Of a stretch of 64,000 bases of DNA, positions 35,962 through 44,963 are shown in pieces. The stretch is from Streptomyces composti. Lineage in GTDB: Bacteria; Actinomycetota; Actinomycetes; Streptomycetales; Streptomycetaceae. The translations under genes were made by a program, and so were the position numbers. The DNA lies in assembly GCF_012034205.1 (NCBI RefSeq), contig NZ_JAATEM010000023.1, positions 1-64,000 of the forward strand, written 5' to 3'. Under the pieces are notes generated by a model that was given only the letters and a program-made list of their open reading frames with translations, did not search any database and was not told where the DNA came from. Numbering within the stretch: the first letter of the stretch is position 1; every line of letters begins with the position of its first letter.

Positions 35962-36723
35962 ATGTCCACCACTGAGCAGCGGGTCGCGGTCGTCACCGGC
36001 GCCGCGCGCGGAATCGGCGCCGCCACCGCCGTACGACTGGCCGCCGAGGGCCGCGCGGTCGCCGTGCTCGACCTCGACGAGGCCGCGTGCAAGGACACCG
36101 TCGAGAAGATCACCGCCGCCGGCGGCAAGGCCGTCGCCGTGGGCTGCGACGTCTCCGACGAGGCGCAGGTCGAGGCCGCCGTCGCGCGGATCACCGAGGA
36201 GCTCGGCGCCCCCACCATCCTGGTGAACAACGCCGGCGTGCTGCGCGACAACCTGCTGTTCAAGATGAGCGTCTCCGACTGGGACACCGTCATGAACGTG
36301 CACCTGCGCGGCGCCTTCCTGATGTCGCGGGCCTGCCAGAAGCACATGGTGGACGCCGGCTTCGGCCGGATCGTCAACCTGTCGTCCTCCTCCGCGCTCG
36401 GCAACCGCGGCCAGGTCAACTACTCCGCCGCCAAGGCCGGTCTGCAGGGCTTCACCAAGACCCTCGCCAAGGAGCTGGGCAAGTTCGGCGTCACCGCCAA
36501 CGCCGTCGCCCCCGGCTTCATCGCCACCGAGATGACCAAGGCCACCGCGGACCGGGTCGGCATGGGCTTCGAGGACTTCAAGGCCGCCGCCGCCACCCAG
36601 ATCCCCGTCGCCCGTGTCGGCGAGCCCGAGGACGTCGCCAACGCGATCGCGTTCTTCACCGGCGACGCGGCAGGATTCGTCTCCGGCCAGGTGCTGTACG
36701 TGGCCGGCGGACCCCTCGACTAG
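35962..36723 (+). CDS. fabG: 3-oxoacyl-ACP reductase-like SDR
   Basis: 253-residue short-chain dehydrogenase. The cofactor motif is TGAARGIG, then NNAG, catalytic Ser in LSSSSALGNRGQVNYSAAKAG and the YSAAK catalytic pair. The N-terminal pattern and acidic residue after the second strand (DLDE) suggest NADH rather than NADPH preference, which is unusual for FabG. ATG 35962 has GAGGAG upstream. It forms an operon with the second SDR 12 bp downstream. The in vivo substrate (fatty acid or other) cannot be read. Confidence 0.86.
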   Translation: MSTTEQRVAVVTGAARGIGAATAVRLAAEGRAVAVLDLDEAACKDTVEKITAAGGKAVAVGCDVSDEAQVEAAVARITEELGAPTILVNNAGVLRDNLLFKMSVSDWDTVMNVHLRGAFLMSRACQKHMVDAGFGRIVNLSSSSALGNRGQVNYSAAKAGLQGFTKTLAKELGKFGVTANAVAPGFIATEMTKATADRVGMGFEDFKAAAATQIPVARVGEPEDVANAIAFFTGDAAGFVSGQVLYVAGGPLD

Positions 36724-36735
36724 GAAGACCGGAAC

Positions 36736-37494
36736 ATGACTTCAGTGGAACTCTCGGGCAAGGTCGCCCTGGTCACCGGCGCCAGCCGGGGCATCGGCTA
36801 CGGCGTCGCCGAGGCCCTCGTCGCCCGCGGTGACCGGGTCTGCATCACCGGACGCAACGAGGACACCCTCAAGGAGGCGGTCGAGCGGCTCGGCGCCGAC
36901 CGCGCGATGTACGTCGTCGGCAAGGCGCACGACGAGCAGCACCAGGCCACCGCCGTCGAGCGCACCATGGAGACCTTCGGCCGGGTCGACTTCCTGGTCA
37001 ACAACGCCGGGACCAACCCGGTGTTCGGGCCGATCGCCGACCTCGACCTGAACGTGGCCCGCAAGGTGTTCGAGACCAATGTGATCTCGGCCCTCGGCTT
37101 CGCCCAGCGCACCTGGCACGCCTGGCAGAAGGACAACGGCGGCGCGATCGTCAACATCGCCTCCATCGCGGGCCTGGCGCCCTCGCCCTTCATCGGCGCC
37201 TACGGCGTCAGCAAGGCCGCGATGATCAACCTGACCGTCCAGCTGGCGCACGAGTTCGCGCCCAAGGTGCGGGTCAACGCGATCGCCCCCGCCGTGGTCA
37301 AGACCAAGTTCGCCCAGGCGCTCTACGAGGGCCGGGAGGCGGAGGCCGCCGCGGCCTACCCGCTGGGCCGGCTGGGCGTGCCCTCCGACATCGGGGGCGC
37401 CGCGGCCTTCCTCACCTCGGAGCAGTCGGACTGGGTCACCGGCCAGACCCTGGTGGTCGACGGTGGCATCTTCCTGAACGCGGGTGTCGCCTGA
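36736..37494 (+). CDS. Short-chain dehydrogenase/reductase
   Basis: 252 residues with TGASRGIG, NNAGTNP, catalytic Ser in NIASIAGL, and YGVSKAA, ending in the LVVDGGIF motif. The arginine after strand two (TGRNED) suggests NADPH use. It follows the fabG-like gene by 12 bp with AGGAAG as ribosome site, so the two are co-transcribed. Two tandem hairpins terminate the operon. Confidence 0.9.
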   Translation: MTSVELSGKVALVTGASRGIGYGVAEALVARGDRVCITGRNEDTLKEAVERLGADRAMYVVGKAHDEQHQATAVERTMETFGRVDFLVNNAGTNPVFGPIADLDLNVARKVFETNVISALGFAQRTWHAWQKDNGGAIVNIASIAGLAPSPFIGAYGVSKAAMINLTVQLAHEFAPKVRVNAIAPAVVKTKFAQALYEGREAEAAAAYPLGRLGVPSDIGGAAAFLTSEQSDWVTGQTLVVDGGIFLNAGVA

Positions 37495-37513
37495 GCAGGA
37501 CGGCACCTCATGT

Positions 37514-37592
37514 GCCGACGCCGGTACCGCGGGTGCCGGCGTCGGCGCGCTCCCGGCACGGACGCCCTTGACGAAAACGGCGTCCGTGCCGG
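37514..37592 (+). terminator. Two consecutive terminator hairpins
   Basis: Hairpin one: 11-bp stem 37514-37524/37536-37546. Hairpin two: 14-bp perfect stem 37553-37566/37579-37592 with a 12-nt loop. Together they close the SDR operon. Confidence 0.8.
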
Positions 37593-37731
37593 TGTATCGG
37601 AGCCGCACAGGGCCTTTGACAACGTAGTCATCGGGCGTCTCGTCTCAAGGGCCGTACAGAGTGCAGCCACCAGGCGGAACACTGCGGTAAGGTCTGCCGA
37701 CCCTTGGTATGGCAGATCGAGGAGCGTGCGC

Positions 37732-39318
37732 GTGTTCAACCGGAACCGATGCCTGCGGCGCGTGGCGGCCATCGCGTCCATATCGGCGCTGGTCGCCGGC
37801 TGTGGCGTCCTGTCGTCCGACACCCCGGAGGACGAGGGACCGATCGTTGTCGGAACGACCAGTGCCCCCAGCACGCTGGATCCTGCCGCCTCCTGGGACG
37901 GCTCCTGGGAACTGTTCCGCAACATCTATCAGACCCTGCTGAGCTACCCCGTCGGCTCGTCCACACCCAAGCCGGACGCCGCGGAGAACTGCGAGTTCAC
38001 CGACAACTCCAACCGCGTCTTCCGCTGCGAGATGCGTGAGGGCCTCCAGTTCTCGGACGGCACCCCCCTCGACGCCAAGGCGGTCAAGCACTCCATCGAC
38101 CGGATCCGCAAGATCAACGTCAACGGTGGCCCGGCCGGTCTGCTGACCAGCCTCGACCGGGTGCAGGCGCCGAACGAGCGCGAGGTCGTCTTCCACCTCA
38201 ACCAGTCCGACGCCACCTTCCCGTTCGTGCTCTCCACGCCCGCCATGGCGATCGTCTCCCCGAAGGCCTACCCGGCCAACAGCCTCCGCAAGGAGCAGAG
38301 CATCGTCGGCTCCGGGCCGTACAAGCTCGAGGCCTACGAGGAGGGCAAGCGGGCCCAACTCGTGCGCAACGACAAGTACAAGGGCTACGCGGAGCACAAG
38401 AACAGCGCGGTGACGATCCGCTACTTCCAGGACTCCGCCTCGATGGTCAAGGCACTCCGGGACGACGAGATCGACCTCACCGACCGCGGTCTGGCCGCCT
38501 CCGACGTCATAGAGCTGCAGGGCAAGACCTCCAAGGAGGAGGAGCTCCAGCTGGTCGAGGGCACCGGTGCCGACATCAGCTACCTGGTGTTCAACCCCAA
38601 GCACCCCTGGGTCGGCAAGAAGGCGGTCCGCCAGGCCATCGCCCAGGTCGTGGACCGCGGGGCCATCGCGCACAAGGTCTACAAGGACACCGTCGACCCG
38701 CTGTACTCCATGGTTCCCAAGGGCGTGACGGGCCACACGACCGGCTTCTTCGACGACTTCGGCGACCCGAGCGTCGACAAGGCGCGGCAGATCCTCACCG
38801 AGGCCGGCATCACCGAACCGGTGCCGCTCACTTTCTGGTACACCACCGACCGCTACGGCTCGGAGACGGCCCTGCTGTTCAAGGAGCTGAAGCGGCAGCT
38901 GGACTCCTCCGGCCTGTTCAAGATCACGCTCAAGAGCCGGCCGTGGAAGACGTACGTCACCGGCTACCAGAAGGGCGAGTACCCGGTGTTCGGCCGTGGC
39001 TGGTTCCCGGACTTCCCGGACGCGGACAACTACATCGCCCCGTTCGTGGGCGAGCAGAACGCGCTGGGCACCCCGTACGAGGCCACCGAGATCACCGAGA
39101 AGCTGCTGCCCACCTCCCGCAGGGAGAGCGACCGCGGCAACGTGGTGAAGCAGTTCGAGGAGGCCCAGCAGATCCTGGTGGACGACGTCCGTCTGCTGCC
39201 GCTGTGGCAGGGCCGGCAGTACCTGGCGGTGAGCCGGGACATCTCGGGCGCCGAGCGGTCCCTGGACCCGTCCACGATCATGACCCTGTGGGAGCTGTCC
39301 CGGAAGACCAGCTGGTAG
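37732..39318 (+). CDS. ABC transporter substrate-binding lipoprotein (peptide/family 5)
   Basis: 528 residues: signal peptide with lipobox LVAGC (C24), then a family-5 solute-binding protein fold. GPIVVGTTSAPSTLDPAAS, LREGLQFSDGTP-type MREGLQFSDGTPL and the PSTIMTLWELSRKTSW C-terminus are typical of oligopeptide/nickel-binding proteins. No permease or ATPase genes are adjacent, so it is an orphan binding protein. GTG 37732 has GAGGAG at 37719-37724. It has its own promoter region; TAAGGT at 37688-37693 is a candidate -10. Confidence 0.92.
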   Translation: MFNRNRCLRRVAAIASISALVAGCGVLSSDTPEDEGPIVVGTTSAPSTLDPAASWDGSWELFRNIYQTLLSYPVGSSTPKPDAAENCEFTDNSNRVFRCEMREGLQFSDGTPLDAKAVKHSIDRIRKINVNGGPAGLLTSLDRVQAPNEREVVFHLNQSDATFPFVLSTPAMAIVSPKAYPANSLRKEQSIVGSGPYKLEAYEEGKRAQLVRNDKYKGYAEHKNSAVTIRYFQDSASMVKALRDDEIDLTDRGLAASDVIELQGKTSKEEELQLVEGTGADISYLVFNPKHPWVGKKAVRQAIAQVVDRGAIAHKVYKDTVDPLYSMVPKGVTGHTTGFFDDFGDPSVDKARQILTEAGITEPVPLTFWYTTDRYGSETALLFKELKRQLDSSGLFKITLKSRPWKTYVTGYQKGEYPVFGRGWFPDFPDADNYIAPFVGEQNALGTPYEATEITEKLLPTSRRESDRGNVVKQFEEAQQILVDDVRLLPLWQGRQYLAVSRDISGAERSLDPSTIMTLWELSRKTSW

Positions 39319-39434
39319 AGCGGGTGACCCCGTTCGCGGGGGCCGCCCGCCGGGGCGCGTTCGCGGGGCGCGGTGTCAGTGGTCACCGGTAGGTTCTGAG
39401 ACCTGCAAGTGACCACGACCGTGAGGACGTTGAC

Positions 39435-40118
39435 GTGACCGACATCGCCATGCTGCCCGAGTCCTGGCGCGGGGTTCTGGGCGACGAGCTGCAGCAGCCC
39501 TACTTCAAGGAGCTGACCGAGTTCGTCGAGGAGGAGCGGGCGAAGGGTCCCGTCTACCCGCCCCGCGAGGAGGTCTTCGCGGCGCTGGACGCCACGCCGT
39601 ACGACAAGGTCAAGGTCCTGATCCTCGGACAGGACCCGTACCACGGGGAGGGCCAGGGGCACGGCCTGTGCTTCTCGGTCCGCCCCGGGGTGAAGATCCC
39701 CCCGTCGCTGCGGAACATCTACAAGGAGCTCAACGCCGATCTGGGCACGCCGGTCCCGGACAACGGCTATCTGATGCCGTGGGCCGAGCAGGGCGTGCTG
39801 CTGCTCAACGCGGTGCTCACGGTGCGCGCGGGCGAGGCGAACTCGCACAAGGGCCGCGGCTGGGAGAGGTTCACCGACGCGGTGATCCGCGCGGTGGCCT
39901 CCCGGCCCGACCCGGCGGTGTTCGTCCTGTGGGGCAACTACGCGCAGAAGAAGCTGCCGCTGATCGACCAGACGCGGCACGTGGTGGTCAAGGGGGCGCA
40001 CCCCTCACCGCTGTCGGCGAAGAAGTTCTTCGGCTCGCGCCCCTTCAGCCGGATCAACGAGGCGGTCGCCGCGCAGGGCCACGAACCGATCGACTGGACC
40101 ATCCCGAACCTCGGCTGA
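39435..40118 (+). CDS. ung: Uracil-DNA glycosylase
   Basis: 227-residue family-1 enzyme that removes uracil from DNA. The water-activating loop GQDPYH gives D67 and H70; GAHPSPLS gives catalytic H189; the uracil-contact Asn is in LLLNAVLTV. GTG 39435 has GAGGA at 39423-39427 with 7-nt spacing. Monocistronic. Confidence 0.98.
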   Translation: MTDIAMLPESWRGVLGDELQQPYFKELTEFVEEERAKGPVYPPREEVFAALDATPYDKVKVLILGQDPYHGEGQGHGLCFSVRPGVKIPPSLRNIYKELNADLGTPVPDNGYLMPWAEQGVLLLNAVLTVRAGEANSHKGRGWERFTDAVIRAVASRPDPAVFVLWGNYAQKKLPLIDQTRHVVVKGAHPSPLSAKKFFGSRPFSRINEAVAAQGHEPIDWTIPNLG

Positions 40119-40253
40119 GCGGCTGCCGCCGGCCCGGGCCCGGCCGCCGCTCCGGGGTGCGGGAGGCCGGCTCCGGTACCGCGTGCGTGATCATTCGGCC
40201 CAGCCCTCACGGTGCGGTTGACCTGCATCGCCGTCCGCTGCCGTTAGCGTCGG

Positions 40254-40308
40254 AGCGGACAGCGGACAGCGGACAGCGGACAGCGGACAGCGGACAGCGG
40301 ACAGCGGG
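40254..40308. repeat. Seven tandem copies of a 7-bp repeat (AGCGGAC)
   Basis: Seven perfect AGCGGAC units (40254-40302) and a partial eighth sit between a TAGCGT -10 candidate (40245-40250) and the GGAGGG ribosome site of the next gene. Copy number should be prone to slippage, which would change leader length in 7-nt steps. Confidence 0.95.
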
Positions 40309-40328
40309 CGAGCGGTGCGGAGGGCGCG

Positions 40329-40868
40329 GTGGCCGAAGGACAGCGGCAGGTGGCGGCGGAGAACCTGCTGACACGGATCGGCCAGGTCGTGATGCTGCAC
40401 CACGCCGGGGACCGGGAGGAGGCCCGGCACCGGCTGCTCGGCCTGTGGACCGAACTGGGCGAGCACGGCGATCCGGTGCACCGCTGCACCCTGGCCCGCT
40501 GCCTCGCCGACACCCAGGACGACCCGGAGGCCGAACTGGCCTGGGACCTGCGGGCGCTGACGGCGGCCGAGGAGGCGGGCGGCGGGCGCACCACCGCCGG
40601 CGAGCAAGCCGCCGCCGTGCGCGCCCTCTACCCGGCCCTGCACCTGGACCTCGCCGCCGACTACGCCCGCCTCGGCCGCCCCGACGCAGCCCGCGCCCAC
40701 CTGCACCGCGCCCGCACGGCGGCCCGCACCCTCGCCGACGACCGCTACGGCGCGGGCGTGCGCAGCGCCATCCGGCGCCTGGAACTGCGGCTCGGAGAGG
40801 GTGAGGGCGGGGCGGACGGTGAGGGCGGGGGCGGCGGGCCGGTCGGGCCGCCCCGGCAGCGCCTCTGA
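40329..40868 (+). CDS. Helical (TPR-like) hypothetical protein
   Basis: 179 residues. The first ~155 form predicted amphipathic helix pairs resembling tetratricopeptide repeats (EARHRLLGLWTELGE, LDLAADYARLGRPDAARAHL), so it probably binds a partner protein. The last ~25 are a Gly/Glu-rich tail. GTG 40329 follows GGAGGG at 40319-40324. The 7-bp repeat tract lies immediately upstream in the 5' leader. Confidence 0.75.
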   Translation: MAEGQRQVAAENLLTRIGQVVMLHHAGDREEARHRLLGLWTELGEHGDPVHRCTLARCLADTQDDPEAELAWDLRALTAAEEAGGGRTTAGEQAAAVRALYPALHLDLAADYARLGRPDAARAHLHRARTAARTLADDRYGAGVRSAIRRLELRLGEGEGGADGEGGGGGPVGPPRQRL

Positions 40869-40883
40869 CACCGCTGGCCGCGC

Positions 40884-41381
40884 CTATCTGCCGTAGGCGT
40901 TTTGGCAGATGACCGCCTCCGGGCTGTCCGCGCGCCAACCGCCGTAGCGCTTGCCCAGGCCGCAGAGGTCGGGGGTACCGCGCAGGTCCCGGCGAACCTG
41001 TTCCGGGAGGCCGGAGAGGCCGACCGGCGGACGGGGGGAGGACTGGGCCGGACGAGGGGTGGCGCGGGGCCGCTGCCGGGGGTGATCGCCGGACGGGGCC
41101 GGGCCCGCCGGCGCGGGCCCGGCCGGGGTGCCGCGGGAGGACGGGGAGGCGGGATCCTCGGCGGGGCGGCTGGAGGGGCCGGCGATCTCCAGGGCCTCAC
41201 GGGCCGGTGCCTGCACGACCTGGGGTCCGGCGCGCCCGTCGGATGGGGCCGCCGGTGGCTGGGAGGGGGCCGCAGGTCCGGGTGCGGCGGGACGCTGCAC
41301 CGTGACACAGCCGGTCAGGGCCGACAGGGCCACGGTCACTGCGAGCGCCGCTGCGGTCGTCGTTCGATGCACCCGCGTCAC
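40884..41381 (-). CDS. Hypothetical lipoprotein with conserved C-terminal Cys pair
   Basis: About 165 residues. The N-terminus is a signal peptide with lipobox LTGC. A long Pro/Ala/Ser linker is followed by a folded-looking C-terminal ~45 residues (LPEQVRRDLRGTPDLCGLG, WRADSPEAVICQNAYGR) with two cysteines able to form a disulfide. No known domain. Start is uncertain: GTG 41381 or 41372. Convergent with the TPR-like gene, 15 bp apart. Confidence 0.75.
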   Translation of the reverse strand: MTRVHRTTTAAALAVTVALSALTGCVTVQRPAAPGPAAPSQPPAAPSDGRAGPQVVQAPAREALEIAGPSSRPAEDPASPSSRGTPAGPAPAGPAPSGDHPRQRPRATPRPAQSSPRPPVGLSGLPEQVRRDLRGTPDLCGLGKRYGGWRADSPEAVICQNAYGR

Positions 41382-41486
41382 TCTGCTGGTTCCCGCGGCC
41401 CGGCGCGGGGCGGACGGGCGCAGGATGCCCCGCACGGGTGATCTCCGCCCCCGGACGGAGGCCCCGCCGGTCCTCCGGGGTGACGG

Positions 41487-41998
41487 TCAGTCGCCGGTGG
41501 TGCCGTCCAGCCGTTCGCGGATCAGGTCGGCGTGGCCGTTGTGCCGCGCGTACTCCTCGGTCATGTGGGTGCAGATCCAGCGCAGGCTGACCGGGCCGCC
41601 CGCGTGTCTGTTGCGGCCCTGGACGTCTCGTCCAGGGCGAAGCCCGCCGCGTTGCGCCGGGCGACAGCGATCTCACCCTGCCAGGACGCGTTCGCCTGCT
41701 CCCAGGTGTCCGCTTCCGTGAGGTGGAACTCGCCGTCCGGGTCGGCCTCGCTGAAGCGGAGCGGACCCGGGTCGTCGTCCACCAGCACCTTGCGGAACCA
41801 GATCCGCTCCACCTCCGCCATGTGCCGCACCAGCCCCAGCAGGGACAGCCCGGAGGGCGGCACGGATGCCGTGCGCAGCTGCTCGTCGGCCAGGCCCTCG
41901 CACTTCCAGCCGAGGGTGCGGCGGCGGAAGTCCAGCCAGCCCTCCAGCGTGATGCGTTCGTCGGCATGGGCGGCGGGTATGCGGCGCTCGGTCGTCAT
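41487..41998 (-). pseudogene. DinB-family (DUF664-type) gene split by a 1-bp frameshift
   Basis: The minus strand from 41998 reads a DinB-family protein (ITLEGWLDFRRRTLGWKCEG, LLGLVRHMAEVERIWFRKVL). Around 41620-41635 the frame breaks. The conserved C-terminus continues in another frame (GGPVSLRWICTHMTEEYARH, then NGHADLIRERLDGTTGD) to a stop at 41487. The total length is one base short of 171 codons, so a single-base deletion (or sequencing error) explains it. DinB-like proteins are metal-binding, thiol-dependent transferases. Confidence 0.82.
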
Positions 41999-42113
41999 GG
42001 AGGGACTCTCCCGGCACCGACCCCGCCTCTCCGGGCGTTTTCCGGAACCGGGTGCGAGCGTGTGAGCCTTCGCGGCCGCTCTCGGACCCGCCGGCGTGAT
42101 CGGCGCCGGAGGC

Positions 42114-42704
42114 TCAGCTCCCGGTCATCCCCGCAAGCAGCTCCCGCAGGCTCTCCCGCAAGGCGGCGAGGTCGGGCACGCGGGCGCTGTAGGACCCGGC
42201 CACGCAGGAGAACATCAGCCCGTCCGCCCAGGCGATCAGCGACAGCGCGTGCCGCTGGGGGTCGGTGGAACCCAGCGCCGTGACCAGCGCGACGACCTGG
42301 TCGCGGAAGCGGGCCCCGGCCGCGTCGAAGTAGGCGCGCAGCTCCGGGCGGCGGGTCGCCTCCAGGGCCAGTTCGTAGCGGGCCAGGGTGAGTTCGCGGT
42401 TGCGGGTCAGCGCCCGGTGGGTGGCGAGCGCCAGGGCGTCCACCAGGGACTGCGTCCCGGCTGCCGGGTCGGGCATCTCGTGCAGCGCGAGCACCCGTGC
42501 CTCCCGGTCGGCGAGCCGGCGCACGGCCAGCTCGAGCAGCGCCTGACGAGTGCGGGCCACGTTCGAGGTGGAGCCCTGCGGCAGTCCGGCCGCCACGTCC
42601 ACCGCCCGGTGGGTCAGCCCGCGCATGCCGCGCTCGGCGAGCAGGGCGAGGGCGGTGTCGGCGACGAGATCGGCGCGGGCGCTGCCGGCGGAGCGTACGG
42701 ACAT
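42114..42704 (-). CDS. TetR family transcriptional regulator
   Basis: 196 residues: a TetR helix-turn-helix (ADTALALLAERGMRGLTHRA, VDVAAGLPQGSTSN) then a ligand-binding helical domain. It is divergent from an FAD monooxygenase, with two matching palindromes in the 93-bp gap, so it almost certainly represses both. The minus-strand ATG 42704 lies 7 nt after TAGGTT and may be leaderless. The ligand is probably a monooxygenase substrate. Confidence 0.9.
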   Translation of the reverse strand: MSVRSAGSARADLVADTALALLAERGMRGLTHRAVDVAAGLPQGSTSNVARTRQALLELAVRRLADREARVLALHEMPDPAAGTQSLVDALALATHRALTRNRELTLARYELALEATRRPELRAYFDAAGARFRDQVVALVTALGSTDPQRHALSLIAWADGLMFSCVAGSYSARVPDLAALRESLRELLAGMTGS

Positions 42705-42724
42705 GGTGGTCAACCTACCCGTCG

Positions 42725-42773
42725 CACTACGCCTGTAGTACAGTCGAGGCATACCGCCACTACAGATGTAGTG
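42725..42773. promoter_or_regulatory. Two TetR operator palindromes
   Basis: CACTACA-GA-TGTAGTG (42758-42773) is a perfect palindrome; CACTAC-GCCT-GTAGTA (42725-42740) is a near-perfect second copy 33 bp away. Both lie between the divergent TetR and monooxygenase genes. Confidence 0.82.
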
Positions 42774-42797
42774 AGCGCGTCGGGGTCAGGAGGCGCC

Positions 42798-43961
42798 ATG
42801 ACTGACGTGACACGAGCCGTGGTGATCGGCGGAGGCATCGGCGGTCTCACCGCCGCCGCGGCCCTGCACCGGCGCGGGGCGGAGGTCACGGTCCTGGAAC
42901 GGGCCGGCTCGCTGCAGCCGGTCGGGGCGGCCATCTCCCTGGCCCCCAACGCGCTGCGCGCCCTGGACGTCATCGGGCTGGGCGACCGGATCCGCGCCCT
43001 GTCCGCCTGGCAGGGCGACGGCGGACTGCGCGCGCCCGGCGGCCGCTGGCTGTCCCGGTCCAGCGCGGCCGCCGCCGAGAAGCGCTTCGGCGGGCCCCTG
43101 GTCCTGCTGCATCGGGCCACCCTCATCGACCACCTGGCCGGTCAGCTCCCGCCGCACGCCGTGCGCACCTCCGCCGCCGCGCACCTCGTCGACCCCGGGG
43201 AGCCCGGCGACCCCTCCCGTCCGGCCCGGATCAAGACACCCGAAGGAGAGCTGACGGCCGACCTCGTGGTGGCCGCCGACGGCATCCACTCGGCGGTGCG
43301 CCGGACGCTCTTCCCCGACCATCCGGGCCCGGTCTACACGGGCTTCACCACCTGGCGAATCGTGATCCCGCTGCCCGGCGCCGACTTCGCCTCGCACGAG
43401 ACCTGGGGCCGCGGCCGCCTCTGGGGCACCCACCCCCTCGAGGACGGCCGGATCTACGCCTACGCCGCCGCCCTCGCACCGGCCGGCGAGCGCGCCCCCG
43501 ACGACGAGCGGGCCGAACTGCTGCGCCGCTACGGCGACTGGCACGACCCGATCCCCGCCGTCCTGGCCGCCGCCCGTCCCGAGGACGTGCTGCGGCACGA
43601 CGTCCACCACATCACCGAGCCGCTGCCCGCCTACCACCGCGGCCGGGTCGCCCTGCTCGGCGACGCCGCGCACGCCATGGCGCCGACCCTCGGCCAGGGC
43701 GGCAACCAGGCCATCGAGGACGCCGTCACCCTCGCCCACCACCACGACGACCTGGCCGCCTACACCGCCGCCCGGCTGCCCCGCACCATGGACATCGCCC
43801 GCAAGGCCGCCCGGGTCGCCCGCCTGAACCTGATGAGCAGCAGGACCGGCGTCGCCGTGCGCGACACCGCACTCGCCCTGCTCTCCAAGGCCGGGCCGGC
43901 CCTGTTCCTGCGCGGATTCGACGGCATCGCCGACTGGCAGCCGCCCCGGGGACGCCCTTGA
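42798..43961 (+). CDS. FAD-dependent aromatic monooxygenase
   Basis: 387 residues of the para-hydroxybenzoate hydroxylase class. The FAD ADP-binding motif is VVIGGGIGGLTAAAAL, the DG motif is VVAADGIHSAVRRTLF and the GD motif is GDAAHAMAPTLGQGGNQAIE. It should hydroxylate an aromatic compound using NAD(P)H and O2; the substrate is unknown. ATG 42798 has AGGAGG 4 nt upstream. It is controlled by the divergent TetR gene. Confidence 0.92.
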   Translation: MTDVTRAVVIGGGIGGLTAAAALHRRGAEVTVLERAGSLQPVGAAISLAPNALRALDVIGLGDRIRALSAWQGDGGLRAPGGRWLSRSSAAAAEKRFGGPLVLLHRATLIDHLAGQLPPHAVRTSAAAHLVDPGEPGDPSRPARIKTPEGELTADLVVAADGIHSAVRRTLFPDHPGPVYTGFTTWRIVIPLPGADFASHETWGRGRLWGTHPLEDGRIYAYAAALAPAGERAPDDERAELLRRYGDWHDPIPAVLAAARPEDVLRHDVHHITEPLPAYHRGRVALLGDAAHAMAPTLGQGGNQAIEDAVTLAHHHDDLAAYTAARLPRTMDIARKAARVARLNLMSSRTGVAVRDTALALLSKAGPALFLRGFDGIADWQPPRGRP

Positions 43962-44057
43962 CCGGCGGCGTCCCGGCGATCAGTGTGGCCGGGCAGGGAA
44001 AGTCCTGCCCCGGATCCGCCCGTGATCCGGACGAACCCCCGTAGAGGAGACCACCCA

Positions 44058-44963
44058 GTGAAGGTCGGCTGCATCGGACTCGGCGACATCGCGCAGAAGG
44101 CCTATCTCCCGGTCCTCGGATTCCAGCCGGGCGTCGAACTGCACCTGCAGACGCGCACGCCCGAGACCCTCACCCGGGTCGCCGACAGCCTGCACCTGCC
44201 GGACGGGCAGCGCCATGCCGGCCTCGACTCCCTGCTCGCGGCAGGCCTCGACGCCGCCTTCGTGCACACGCCGACCGCCGTGCACCCGCAGATCGTGACC
44301 AGGCTGCTCGAGGCGGGCGTGCCCACCTACGTGGACAAGCCGCTCGCCTACGAACTCGCCGACTCCGAGCGGCTGGTGCGGCTCGCCGAGGAGCGCGGGG
44401 TGAGCCTCGCCGTCGGCTTCAACCGGCGCTACGCCCCCGGCTACACGCAGTGTGCGGACCATCCGCGCGAGCTGATCGTGATGCAGAAGAACCGGGTCGG
44501 GCTCCCCGAGGAGCCGCGGACCATGATCCTCGACGACTTCATCCATGTCGTCGACACCCTGCGCTTCCTCGTCCCCGGACCGGTCGACGACATGACCGTG
44601 CGGTCCCGCGTCGTGGACGGGCTGCTGCACCACGTGGTGCTCCAGCTCGCCGGGGACGGCTTCACCGCCCTCGGGGTGATGAACCGGCTCAGCGGCTCGT
44701 CGGAGGAGATCCTCGAGGTGTCCGGCCAGGACACCAAGCGTCAGGTGGTCAACCTCGCCGAGGTGATCGACCACAAGGGCCAGCCGACCGTGCGGCGCCG
44801 CGGCGACTGGGTGCCGGTGGCCCGGCAGCGGGGCATCGAGCAGGCGGTGCTGGCCTTCCTGGACACGGTGCGTGCGGGCAAGCTGCTCAGCGCCCGGGAC
44901 GCGCTGGCCACCCATGAGCTGTGCGAGCGTGTGGTCCGGGCGGTGCAGGAGCCGTCCGCCTGA
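44058..44963 (+). CDS. Gfo/Idh/MocA family oxidoreductase
   Basis: 301 residues: a Rossmann domain with GCIGLGDIAQKAYLPVL, the DKP motif (YVDKPLAYELADSE, replacing the usual EKP), and a C-terminal alpha/beta substrate domain with DDFIHVVDTLRF. These NAD(P)-dependent enzymes act on sugars or related compounds. GTG 44058 has GAGGAG 8 nt upstream. Its 3' end overlaps the convergent lnt gene by 77 bp. Confidence 0.88.
   Translation: MKVGCIGLGDIAQKAYLPVLGFQPGVELHLQTRTPETLTRVADSLHLPDGQRHAGLDSLLAAGLDAAFVHTPTAVHPQIVTRLLEAGVPTYVDKPLAYELADSERLVRLAEERGVSLAVGFNRRYAPGYTQCADHPRELIVMQKNRVGLPEEPRTMILDDFIHVVDTLRFLVPGPVDDMTVRSRVVDGLLHHVVLQLAGDGFTALGVMNRLSGSSEEILEVSGQDTKRQVVNLAEVIDHKGQPTVRRRGDWVPVARQRGIEQAVLAFLDTVRAGKLLSARDALATHELCERVVRAVQEPSA

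Noticed and set aside
40254..40308. CRISPR array
   Set aside because: The 7-bp units are contiguous with no spacers, so this is a microsatellite.
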